A DNA stretch of 64,000 nt from Vespula vulgaris (taxonomy: Eukaryota > Arthropoda > Insecta > Hymenoptera > Vespidae): assembly GCF_905475345.1 (NCBI RefSeq), contig NC_066591.1:7049501-7113500 (forward strand), in the 5' to 3' direction. The number at the start of each line of letters is the position of its first letter. Position 1 is the first letter of the stretch. Positions 47,605 to 59,558 of this stretch are shown piece after piece. The translations under genes and the position numbers were made by a program. The notes below the pieces were generated by a model. That model had not been told where the DNA came from. It ran no database searches and worked only from the letters and a program-made list of their open reading frames with translations.

Positions 47605-47647
47605 ATGACGATCGCGGCCATTTCGAAGGACGAAAGACAAAGTGCAG
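47605..47647 (+). CDS. Possible tiny first coding exon
   Basis: An ATG in a favourable insect context (CAAAATG) opens a frame of 14 codons (MTIAAISKDERQSA) followed by a good splice donor, GCAG/GTAGGT. Composition is more mixed than the flanks. No second exon was identified, and an ATG followed by a donor arises often by chance. Confidence 0.12.
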
Positions 47648-50342
47648 GTAGGTACTATATAGAGATCACTGAACTATGTATAGAACTTGAAGGAAAAAGA
47701 AATGGAAGGGAGAAGAAAGTGGAGCGATTTTATTGGGACGAAAAAATGTTGGATTCTTTTCTTGTTACGTCGAAAGGAAGAGGAAAAGAAGAAGGGATTT
47801 GAGAGGGATAAAAATGGAGATGTAAGGAATAAAAAGAAAAAGAGAAAGAGAGAGAAACGGTGAAAAAGGTAAAGAAGGCACACGAAACGATCTCTTGACC
47901 CTTTTCAAAGGTTGGTCTAGTAGAAATAGGTTCGATATATATCATGGTTGCTTCGTTAATCCTGCCAAAAGTTTGATAATCGTGCATCATGAATGGTCCT
48001 AACGATAAGACCATTTCGTGTGTTAGAACGTAACATCGACAACGACGTAGGTGGTTTAACGACGACGTATTTCAGGATAAAATTACTCGCGCGTTCGTAC
48101 TTTTCAATCGATATATTATATAGATACCTATTAGTGCTTTAAACTTTGTCGCTTTTAATTATAAACTTCATGATCTAATATCGTAATATTTGATTAACTC
48201 GTAATATTTATTTCATGTGACTAAAATATTCTATCTTGTATGTCAAAGGTACATTCGATTCTTTTTTATAAGAAGTATAAAATATAATGAGAAATCCGTG
48301 ACGTTGTGATTACGATCTTATGATCATCACACATGCTTGTTTAACTTCTTCGTTCATAAACCTTATAAAAGTCAGCTTTTGCTTTCAATGGGACAATATT
48401 AATTTTCTATTATTAGGAAGTCAGTTTTTTTCTTGAGAAAAACATTAATAGAACTAATTAAACATTGAGATTGGAAATCCATCCAATTAAGAGATTAGTT
48501 TTTCTCTTTTTCCTTTATTGAAATTCTTTCTTGCATCTTTCATTTCGGTCACGATAAAAACGATTTTCTCTCTCTATCTCTCCCTCTCTCTTTCTCTCTC
48601 TGATTCTTCGTCGTACGTTATCTTTGCTTTTGTATTTACAGGTATTCTAATTATGATAAAACACATTATCTATTTTTCTTTCTCAGCAAAATGCCAAAAG
48701 TTTTTGTCCAACCGAGTCCACTGTAAAATCGATGAGAAGTCGGATTTGACGTAAGCGGATAAACCGGACTGTTCCTCTCACGTCACCTCGCCATTTTCCT
48801 ATTTGTCCTACGGTACTCTGGCTTAAATTATTACGCTCGCGGAGACTTGCTCTTCTAGTAAAGCGACACACATTGGATCTCGCTAAGCTTCCAATTACCG
48901 CGTAGAATGCGAACGTATATCGCGCTAGAGAGCTCTCACGTTGGTGACCATTTCCATGTATAGAGACGCGGCCCCTAGGACAAACCTGGATCTAGTGGAA
49001 AGAGTAAATTGGAGAATGGTAATCGGACTCGTTTTCCCTAATTCACCAAACCTCCGTTGCCTCTTTCTCATCTCTTTGCGTATCTCCCAATCCTCTCTCT
49101 TTCTCCCTCTCTTTCTCTTTCTCTTCCTATCCGCTTACCCCCACAGCTCGCCACTAGCACGTTTGCCAGGACGCGAAATAATGAATAGTTCTCAAGTTTT
49201 CAGAGAAAGAGAGAGAGTTGCATTCCACGATGACCACTGCAATCTTCCTTTCTCTTTTCCACTATCCTCGAAATATTCATTCTACCTACCGGAATCCCAC
49301 CGCTCATTTCGCTCCGCTTTAACGATCTCGCGTTATACATAAACATAACTCCCTGACGAATGATGGATGATAAAATGCCTGAAAATACGTGAATGTTGAT
49401 CTTTAGCTTAATTGATAATTAATTTTAATAGAAATTGTCATTATATCTTTTGTATTACATGTATGACAGATTGACAATAAAATTAAACAAGTATTGATCC
49501 TGAAGTAATTATTTTCCGAGCTTCGTTAAAATCGTTCGGATAAAATTCATTTTCTGAAGGATCCTTCTGGCTACGTGTTATTTTCGAACAATTTATATTT
49601 CATGCTTTCATTGAAGAAATCGCCAAAAAGATTTGAAAGGCAACGAAACGTCATTAACAAGCTTTCCATCTTCATTTTCTTTTTTTTTTTTTTTGGAACC
49701 TTGGTATCTTGCCTGCGTAACATAAGTAAAACTTGTTAAATTTAAATTTAACTTTTCAGGCTTTCTATTATCAATCGTTGGCCCCTGCTCGGTGAAAAAT
49801 TGACGTTATCGAATTTTTTTTTTCTTTTAGAAAAACTTTTTAACAAGTATAACGGTGGTCTGTTCCGCCATGTAACGACCCTTAACGGCAGGAAAAAAGA
49901 GAGGAACATATAAAGGCCGTACGCTCGGTCCAAAAGATTTGATCGATAAAGCTTGTGCATCTATGAACTGAATTTCTCTTCTTTGGACATGTATTTCTAT
50001 TTTGTTGGAAAATTTACTTATCGTAATACGCTCTCGAATAAACACGTTCACGGATACATGAAAACAAAACAAGTGAAATTGTTAATATTGAACAAAAGAG
50101 AGAGAGAGAGAGAAAACATATTGCAAATTCGACGAGAGACGAATCGTATCGTTTAATCGATGGATGATCGAATCTATCGATGAATTAATACGTTTAATGG
50201 ATTAGATTCGAAACTGTTATATAGGGCGAGTCTAAATTCAATCGACAAATTGTATTAACTGATAGAAGACATCCTTTATAATATTTTAGAATAGTAAACC
50301 ATATGTCAGAAGCCCTTTGTTTTTAGTAACAGGCTTGTAAAA

Positions 50343-50585
50343 GTGGCCAGAGAAAAATCTAATGATAAAATAACTTTTTGTAGAACACATGTTCTTGCAC
50401 TATATCTCAACTTAGTTCACGACGTAAGGAACACTGTTTACAAATGGCCTATCCAAACAGTACAATGGCTTGGGATGCAGTATCTTGTTATTAACAGAAC
50501 GAAGTACTCACACTGTATCTCAACTCACAATCAGTCACAAACTAAGGCATTCTACTTACAGTTGCTTATCCAAACAGCAGTTTGA
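50343..50585 (+). CDS. Unrecognised ORF containing an internal duplication
   Basis: This is an 80-codon frame with no simple-repeat content. Two parts of it are related at the DNA level: GCACTATATCTCAACTTAG with GGCCTATCCAAACAG (50398-50460) and ACACTGTATCTCAACTCAC with GCTTATCCAAACAG (50510-50577). The spacing of the matching ends is 117 bp, so the repeats stay in frame (WPIQTV and LLIQTAV). The duplication could be a short tandem repeat or a transposon remnant; protein status is doubtful. Confidence 0.15.
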   Translation: MAREKSNDKITFCRTHVLALYLNLVHDVRNTVYKWPIQTVQWLGMQYLVINRTKYSHCISTHNQSQTKAFYLQLLIQTAV

Positions 50586-53500
50586 AATACTGTATTATTA
50601 ACTAATATTTTCGTTTGTTTTAATTAAATAATTATGATTTATTAAAACTAATTATGATTGTTTAACAAATTAAATTAAAATAAGACGAAGAAGTATAAAT
50701 AATTGTCAAATAAAAACGATTAACTTGTTCTTTATCTTATGAATAATTGATTTCTAATCGTTAGTTTTCTATCTTAAATTTAATTTGATGTCATTTGCAA
50801 TTCCTTGAGTTTTGTAGATTGAATTTAGATTCATTCTTTATATTATTACCCACGGTTGTATTGAAGAATGTATAGAATATTTAAATCTTATTTTCTAAAA
50901 TATACAATAATTCTGAAGTAATAAAATGAAATGAAATGTTCTCTAATCATATGTGACTCTGGCAAGCCGAGAATAAAGTTGTGAATATTTTTAACACCCT
51001 GTATACTTCATCACCGTATTTTCGTGAAAAAGCCAATCTACTTCTATAATACTGGAGAAGAATTCAACATATGTATGTAAGTATGTATGTATATGTATAC
51101 GTGTATTCGTATTTGATTCAAACAAAAGCCACGACTTAGGATCGTTGCTCGAAAGTTCGGTCAAACGCGTAGGTATTTAGGTTGAAGGTGGGAGACATTA
51201 ATAAATAGCAAGCTACTACTACCGAATCATATACCACTACTATCGTTCCACAGGCCTGGTGTTCCATGGTGCACAATAGAAACGAGAAACAATGTGCACT
51301 CTGTTTGCGCCTGGTCTTATCCTTTTGCTTTCCTTGGGGCTTAGAATCCAGCGGCAACCTACAGCTTGAGGCTCGGAAAAGCTCGATGTGTGTATTTGTG
51401 TATTTGTGTACATTCGTGTTCGTATTTGTGCACGTTTCTGACCTCTTTTTATATATGTAAATAGTACTACGTAAATGAAAATTCGATCCTTCATACGGAC
51501 TATGTTTAAGTGAAATGCGTGTCCTGACAACCGAAATTATTTCTACTTTTTTCTTTATCTTTGAACAAAGAAATCATAACAAGGATTAAGTTGTTTTTTG
51601 TGATACAAGTCTGTTCTTTGTGACAACGTTTAAGAAAATTTAACGATTCTTCTCATACAATTTCTTTGATTCGATGGAATTATTTACATTGATATAACAT
51701 TAATCTGAAGTACTAAGAATTTTCACTAATTGTTAATAAAGAGAATCTCGATTATAAATAGAAAATAAAAATTATTTTCTCATGATACTCTAGACATTTA
51801 AAAACTACTTTGATTTGAAAGTATAATAATTGACTACAAAAAAACAACATTATAAGAATCAATAAATTAATTAAAAAGAAAAACAAAGTAACATTTCGTA
51901 TCTGTACAAATAGCCGAGTAAGAATTTTATTACCTTAGAAAGCTCGCTCCTAAGTTCTCTATAAAATGTCAGGAAGTAATCAAGAAGAATAATTACATTC
52001 ACTTTGTAGGCAGTAATCATTCTCCAGCTTTTGGTCGTTTCTTCGCTCGTATATTAAAAGTGAGAATTAAAATAAAATAAGACGACAAAAGGGAAAGCAT
52101 AAAATACAAAAAACAAAAAGAATACTTTCTATGGAAGTATTTAAGCCCAGGCTCGTAGAAAATTCGTTCGCTTGGCGAGCTTTCTTTCTTCTTCTTCTTC
52201 GAGCTTCTCACGATGGTTGGTCGGCTGGCCGAGTCGTTATTAAAGCGCCGAATGGCGAGGAGGATGCCGCGTCGTGCCGCGAATAAGAAATTAATTTTCT
52301 TTTCCTGTCTCTCGGTGCCTCGAGAGACGAAGACTGGACCCTTTCGCGGAGCTAATCCAATCGCTAATAATAAGCGAGGAAGCCACTCAACTTTATAGTT
52401 ACAAGCGTAAACTTCATCAGGAGGTTCCAATTACTTTTCACGGTAACTGCCGGCTAGCAGTTCTCGCCTCTTTCTCCTCCTACTCCTCCTCCTCCTTCTT
52501 CTCCATTTTTTCCTTTTTCTTCTCTTCCAGTCTCCTTCACCGACCATCTTTCCTCTTTACATTCCACCCTTTTCTCACTTTGCCTCTTTCCTTCTCTTTT
52601 CCATTTTCCGCGTTGCTCTCCAACCATCTTTCTCTTTCTCTCTCTCCTCTCTTCCTTCTCTCTCATTTAGCACCATCTTTCTCACTCAGGAAATGAAAGC
52701 CGGTCTTATTGTACGACGGAACATTGCTGGAAGTATTGCCAGGGGCACTTGGAACATGTCGGTTCGTATGTGAGTCGTTCTAAGAACATACTACCTACCA
52801 AAGTTAATGTAACTTACGAGAGATGATTACGATCAACGAGGTTTTCGATGTAATAAAAAAGATTTTTACAGAATTTGAAACATATTTTCAAATATTATTT
52901 ATATCTCGATTAATATTATGAATAATGACGAACAAAATAGTCACTGTAACAAAGTTATGATAGAAAATTATTTAAAAAGACACAACCCTCACATTGGAAT
53001 TTATTATATTGATCGATTTTGTTTGTCGTTATTCATAATTCTCATATCGATCATTTGATCCATTACATTTAAATACATTATTCTTTTTATTGAAGATTTA
53101 AAAATATCTCGACTACAAAATTTATTTATAAAATATAAACTTTATATGATAGAAGGTTAAAAGAAATATCGTCCAACAACGCAGAATAAAAGAATGGAGT
53201 TTGTAAATGTAGGTGATCGTCGTTATCGAGATTAGCTCATTGCGGAATTGCGTTTTACTTTGTAAATTCGTTGCGTGTCGAGATATCATATGGTCGAAAA
53301 AAGTCCCTTTTTTATTTATTCGTTAGATACAACTTATGACGATCCGATTGTCAACGATAATAGCGATACGTCTTTTTGTTTTACACGAACGTCTACGGCG
53401 ATGCTTACCTTTTAATTTTTTGTTAACGTGCTTGTTATTCGAAAGGGAAGGAAACAAAAACTATGGAACGTTCACTTGGTCGGCTCTTTATTGTTCGACG

Positions 53501-53703
53501 GTCCTTCGAAAAGCACGTATAAGGTACCTTCGAATGTTACCTTTTGAAATAAACCTTTAGGAAAAGCATGAGGGAGAGATGGTGATAAGACAGGAACTTT
53601 AAGTGCGTGTATCAATTAAAGCGGTGATCAATCATAATTTGCTAGTTGAGCTAACACGAACGATCGATATTTGGCTGCCTAGTATTAAGCTTTTAAACGC
53701 AAA

Positions 53704-53754
53704 GCTCTCTCTCTCTCTCTGTCTCTCTCGCTCTCTCTTTCTTTCCCTCTCTCT
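53704..53754. repeat. (CT)n microsatellite
   Basis: CT tract with G substitutions, followed by TACACAG, an acceptor-like end without a recognisable exon. Confidence 0.92.
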
Positions 53755-55433
53755 ACACAGGTGTCGTTGACAGTTTGAAGCGGTGACACCGATCACAAAT
53801 TTTTAACAAATTAAAATGTGTCGCAAAAATGTAGATTATCAATGATCATATTGTCGTATTCTTCGATCCCAATATACTTCTTTACCATTGCTTATTGATA
53901 CGACGAATATTGATTTTATATAAAATTGTTCAATAATCTGGAGAAAGGATAACAACTATTAAATTTCAAATAAACGGGATACAAGATTAAAAATGGAGTT
54001 CGAAAATTGAGAAAGAAATGAAAATAATCGATAAATGTGGAATATGTTCTCGTGCTTTGAACATACACGAGTTGATGATGATGGCACAGGCTTTAACGTT
54101 AATAACAATGTTACACCCGCCTCGTTCTACAATTTACTATACTATATAAAGTCCATAACGCTAACGTTGAAACACGATGCAGATAAAATGTCAACTTTTA
54201 GTGTTAATACGCGCGATAATGGCCGAATGAAGACGAACGAGGACAGCGAGCCGAGCATATTGTGTATCTAGAGAATACTTCTACTTCGGATAAGAATATA
54301 TTTTTTCCGTTATTCGGCTAACAGCCATTAGTTATAATATTGGCAAGGCAACGATGAAAAACGAGGAAATAGCTAGTCTGATCGTGTTGTAACTCTATCG
54401 TTGGCTTGTTCCGATATTTATCTGCTTCACGTAATAAAGGAAAAAGAACAAAAAATAAAAGAAAAATTCAGTGCATATAGCTGAAAAATTAAAAAAATAT
54501 GCGATAGGTTGATCTAAATTTTGTATCCTATAAAAAAAATAAAAAATAAAAAAGGAACAAAAAGAAAAGAAAGAGAGAAAAAAGAAGAATTATTTCTTTC
54601 ATCATTTTTGCATAAAGAAAATAAAATTCGTATATTAATCTATAGGATTAATGGAAATACGTCATGAGATACTTTTGTGATCATTTCACGTTTAAAAGAG
54701 ATAACGCATTGGAAAGATATCAGCGACAATGAATCCGCTTTTCACAGAACGCGTAGTACGATTTCTAAAGGAGTTCGGGGACTCTACGTTGTCATCTTGT
54801 AAAATCTCAGAAAATAGCGGCAATAACGGATGTACCTCTCTCACGGGAGTACAGGCAATTTGTAGGAGCGAACGGGGAATTTACAGACATCCTGCGAAAG
54901 ACTACAAATGTTCTTTGATTCTTTCCATCTTGTACAGCAGCTTCCATTTTCACACAATACCGCCATTCCGCCCTTCGACTATTTTTACGAATCTTACTTT
55001 TAAATCTCGTTTCTCTCGAACAACGTCAAAAGAGACAAAGAGAAAGAAAAAGAGAAATATTATTCCTCTTATAAATCTTCTACCGCCGATTGTTATTGTT
55101 TTAAAAATCTTTCTTTTTTTCTTTTGAAAAGACACGAGACAAGATGACAGAGAAACGACGGTCTCTCGTGGTTCTTTAGCTTTTCCAAGTGATATTATCT
55201 CGTTTTATCGATAACAATAGAACATCTCTCTTTTCTTTTGCTTTTCCACAATGTATTAGGACATTGACTTAGGCTTGACTTTTACCAAGACTCTTTGCCT
55301 CTCAATAAACATCCCACCCTCCTTTCTCTTTCCTGTTTCTTATTCACCCCCTTATTTCGACGCCTCGTAGCAGCCACAGGCGAAGTGAATAAGAGGCGGA
55401 AAGAGACAAATGGAGGATGACAAAGATGAAGAA

Positions 55434-55546
55434 AGAGAGAGACAGAGACACAGAGAGACAGAAAGACAAAGAGAGAGACAGACAGAGAGAAAGAGAGAGA
55501 GAGAGACAGACAGAAAGAGAGAGAGGGAGAGAGAGAGAGAGAGAGA
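55434..55546. repeat. GA/GACA-rich tract
   Basis: Mixed GA and GACA units over about 113 bp. Both the plus-strand Arg/Glu/Asp frame and the minus-strand Leu/Ser/Cys frame are its translations. Confidence 0.95.
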
Positions 55547-55853
55547 TACTAAAGACGACAGTCAAGCTCGAAACTAAAACTAACTGTAACCCTCCCGTAA
55601 CTGTGTAACTACATTACAGCGTACCACTTGTATAAATTAACTCGAATCTCAAGAAAGTAAGTGGCCGAAGAGCAAAGCGCTAGTTGACTTGCTAATGCTA
55701 TTTACTGTCTCCGCGTACCGACGTAACACACCGTGCGCTTCTGGAAATTGTTCTTTAAAAGGACGAAAGGGTGCCATCGTCCAATGCTTTTGGCCGTTGG
55801 CTCGCTCTAATTTTACAGCTGTTGCCGTTACTATGTTCTTTACGTTGTCAGTT

Positions 55854-55882
55854 CTTCTCTTCTCTTCTCTTCTCTTCTCTTT
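55854..55882. repeat. (CTCTT)n pentanucleotide repeat
   Basis: About six CTCTT units, the only clear pentanucleotide tract noticed. Confidence 0.9.
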
Positions 55883-56533
55883 TCTGCTTCTCTTCCCTTT
55901 CGAACTTTTCTTCCCTTTCACTTTATCTTTGAACAAACAATTGCAAAATATAAATTGCGTACATGGGTAATATTAAAAACAAAACCGATTTACTTATTTT
56001 ACATTTCCTTTCATCTCTCACGAGTATACCGTTTTACGAGGATGTAGTAATTTTGATCAAACCGTTTGAATTTAGATGTACATCTAAATACTTAACAAAC
56101 ACATGTCACAAACCTTACGTTCGTACAAACAAATATTCCGACAAGGGAAAGGAGATTTTTGTCCAGGAAACTTTTTTAAAGAATCTTCTATTGTTAAGAA
56201 ATGACTTATATTTATTTCTGTTTATTTTACTGTATATGTTTATGAGAAGATCTTTCTTGATAACTCGAATGTTCGGGAAAACCAAAAGAGAAGGAGAAGG
56301 AAAATGGAGAAGTGAGGAAGGATTCTGATTAATTATAGATTTACGTCACGGGGGTGGGAGTAGTAAGACTTTGAGCTTTGAGCAGTTCATGCTCGGATAG
56401 TGTATATTCTATATATGCATATATTATTATATAGGATGTAATCTTCTTGCAATTACATTAATAATGGCAATGGTAATGATAATAATGAAAATGTATAATG
56501 ATAATAATAAAAATATAATAATAATATTATATA

Positions 56534-56551
56534 ACAATAATAGTAATAATA

Positions 56552-56617
<66 letters not shown>

Positions 56618-56651
56618 GTAATAATAATAATAGTAATAATAATAATAATAA
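56534..56651. repeat. (AAT)n trinucleotide repeat with AGT interruptions
   Basis: About 118 bp of AAT units with single AGT units spaced along it, preceded by imperfect AATAAT words from 56464. The frame that reads it as poly-Asn (and Ile on the other strand) is an artefact. Confidence 0.97.
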
Positions 56652-58640
56652 GGTGGATGGTGGATGGTGGAATAAAGTGTAACAGAAAGAAATATAAAGT
56701 ATGTTCTCTTCTAACGAAAAAATAAAATCCCATTTGTTTGTCTACCCTACTTTATTTCCATCTTCTTCTTTTTTCTGTTTCTAAAATGATTCTCGTTAAA
56801 GAAATACGAAACCCTTAAACTGGATCGTGGTCATGGTTCTTCAGTTAAGAGAAAAAGACGAGTCGTGTCTCTAGCCGCGCCTTACTTCGCATTTAAATCG
56901 TTTCGGTTATAAATATGCAACGTCACTCGAGATATTTTACGCGTCCGGAAAACTTCTTCGTCGTTTTCTCTCTGATTCTCCAGAAATCGATTCGTTGAGA
57001 TTTCGAGGTTCTCTTCGTTTTCAGGCTGAAGAGGAAGAAGTGGAGAAAGAGGGAGATAATATCGAACAGCTAGACGAATTTAAAATGCCTATTTAAAATT
57101 CTTCCTTTTCAAAGAAAAAGAACCACGATAACCTAGATTGTATGCGTTGATTACGTTGGCATGTATATGAATGCGATCGATAAAAAGATTTAGAATGAAC
57201 GTGTTCATATATGTATAATGTACATGTGTATATATATATATATATAAATATTTATACATGCACAGTATCTTACATATGTTTATACACAGTATATACACTA
57301 TATTAATTCTAATTTATATTGTATTTATTATTAATCTAACTTGATTTCTAAGACTGTTTCAATATTGTAATATTGTTAAAAAACAAAACAAAAGATAAAT
57401 AAAAGATTGAGGTTTATCGTGTGCAATACCTAGTATGTTTCACGTCTTGAAACTTCTTTCTACATTTCTACGGCTTACCTTGGAAACTTCAGATGTATTT
57501 ACTCGACAAGCTTTGTTTGCGAGATAAAGTTTCACAAGTGCCACAACGCTTTCTGTCGAGCTAGTTTCTTGACTTCTTGAACGAAGGTACATAACCAAAC
57601 TAACCCTGTGAAGATTGGCTCGATGCTTTTATCAACAAAATATGACGAGGACTAATTTAATAATAACCACCTTATGTTACCTTCGAACAATGAAGAAGTA
57701 ACAACAAGAAATTCGAACACTTTAATAATATTTATGTGCCATGTTTTTGTTCCGTTTTTGAGAATTATAAGAAAAGAAAACAGTTCGACGATATTCTCAT
57801 ATTTCATTCTCTTATTTTATAAAATTTTCAATAAAGAATCGATTGTATTAATTTCTCATTTTTTTATTCTTTAAACATTGAAACGATTTAAGCGACGATA
57901 AAAAAGGGAAGTATAAACTTGGCCGATTAGTACGTAGTACGATTACTGCCTACTTTAAATCAATAAACGTGAATACCACCTAGTAGTTGGCTCGTATCTT
58001 ACAAATTTAATCGCGCGTTTATCGTCGCTCTCGTAGATATACCTTCCTTCTATGTCTATAGTTAACCTCGAAGACAAACTAAAGTTACCATAACATTAAC
58101 CGTTCAAATAAAAATTCATTGTTACACGGTCACGGTAAGTGTAGATACATATGTTAAGTGTGTCGCAAGTTTAATATAAATTCATAAAAAATTAATTCTA
58201 TGTATACGAATATTAGAAATTAAAAATTTTATATACGTATGAATAAAAAAGGACATGAATTTTTCTTTTTATATTTTATTAATAAGTTTATATTTAAGTA
58301 TATTATGTATACTAATAAATGATTTTATTTTTATTGAATTAAGTCCATTAAATATTAAATCTCATCAATGTGTTTTTTAACAATGAGTCGAGATCATTCC
58401 ATGTTCTCGGGTTTGAAGAACAAAAAATATAAAGTACTAGGGTGAAAAAGCTGTTTCTGATAGAGAAAAGGCTTTGTCAGGACTAGATAAAAGTTATTTA
58501 TCTACCTATCTCTGTCTTTCTATCTCACAGTTCTCTTCGTTACTGCGACGACGTATTTAGCAGGTCGTCGCTTAATACGAAGCTTTGCGAACACAGGAAA
58601 ATGTAAATCCACTAGAACAAGAAAGAGACGATGATCGTTG

Positions 58641-58642
<2 letters not shown>

Positions 58643-58679
<37 letters not shown>
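58643..58679. repeat. (CT)n microsatellite
   Basis: Eighteen CT units. The 205-codon frame that starts here (58631) reads the CT tract and then a long T/C-rich segment. Confidence 0.95.
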
Positions 58680-58681
<2 letters not shown>

Positions 58682-59512
58682 TTCTCACTATTTTACGTAC
58701 ACATACATACGAAAAAAACTGCGCTCACTTTGCCGTTGTTAACACAGATTGCCACGATGCGACTGACAGTGCTTAACTTTTCGTTCGAGCGAGAACTTCA
58801 ATCAAAACTTTTCTTAACATCGACGTATGTACACAGGGCGACCTTATTTCTTCAAGCTTGCCTTCTCTATCCTCAGTCTTCCATTTTCTCTCTCTCTCTC
58901 TCTCCCTCTCTATTTTTATTAACATTTTTTAAAATGATTTTCTTTCTCTTTATTCCTGTTTTCCTTGTCTTTCCCATCTCTTCTCTACAACTTTCTCAAA
59001 AATTCCACATGTTTGACCACATTTTCCATTACGATTCTCCCTCTCTTTTTCTCTCTCCATTATCGTCTATCTCACTCTTATACTTTTCGAAGTTCCAAAA
59101 GAAAAAATACGGATGTAGGATACCGCGAGGCAACGAGCGAAGTAAGATGGTCGACTTCGGTGGAAGTACCCAGTACTACATCCTGGATGAGTTTCTTGGA
59201 CATAGCTTCAACGATAGGGTCGTAAAAAATGATCGTCGACGCTCGTAAAAAAGAAAATCTTGCGTGCGAAGCATTGACCAATCGCGTGAAACTTGCTCTC
59301 TCTTTCAAACGATTCTATCTACGAGTATGTATGTGTATGTAATTCGTTCTTATGTATTAATGAATCTTATGTATTAATGAATGTTGAGAGATATGTCCAA
59401 TTTGTTTAAAATATTTAAAATTCTAATGTGGAATAATCTGAAATTCTGTGTTATTTCATCTGTAATATATGTACAATTATAATGCATATACAATTAGCAT
59501 ATAATATAGGTA

Positions 59513-59558
<46 letters not shown>

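Larger units (their letters stand above)
46962..53703. other. Gene-poor stretch with a few open frames
   Basis: CT tract at 48568-48602, GA at 50097-50113, poly-T at 49679-49695, (ATGT)n at 51065-51095, and TCC/TTC-rich sequence at 52470-52660. The segment 52150-52430 is more G+C-rich and open on both strands (minus frame 52017-52430, 137 codons; plus frame 52213-52398), unrecognised. The segment 51130-51400 is also more mixed in composition. ACACCCTGTATAC at 50994-51006 resembles the end of insect DNA transposon relics. No gene is recognised. Confidence 0.5.
53755..58642. other. Gene-poor stretch with several compound microsatellites
   Basis: Holds the GA/GACA tract (55434-55546), the (CTCTT)n tract (55854-55882), the AAT tract (56534-56651), a TA run at 57230-57246 and A-rich sequence at 54530-54590. 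The frames at 54729-55127 (132 codons) and 55963-56328 (121 codons) are not simple repeats but show no domain I know. The segment 56860-56960 is more mixed in composition and contains TTATAAATATGCAA, a TATA-like word. No gene is recognised. Confidence 0.5.

Noticed and set aside
54075..54095. GATGATGAT encoding Asp runs, reverse-transcriptase-like at first sight
   Set aside because: No aromatic-Met/Val context and no flanking retroelement domains.
56464..56682. Poly-asparagine frame
   Set aside because: It is the (AAT)n microsatellite read in frame; stop-free only because of the repeat.
58631..59248. 205-codon frame, the longest in the window
   Set aside because: It starts in a (CT)n tract and continues through T/C-rich DNA, giving Phe, Leu and Ser runs. 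No domain is recognisable.
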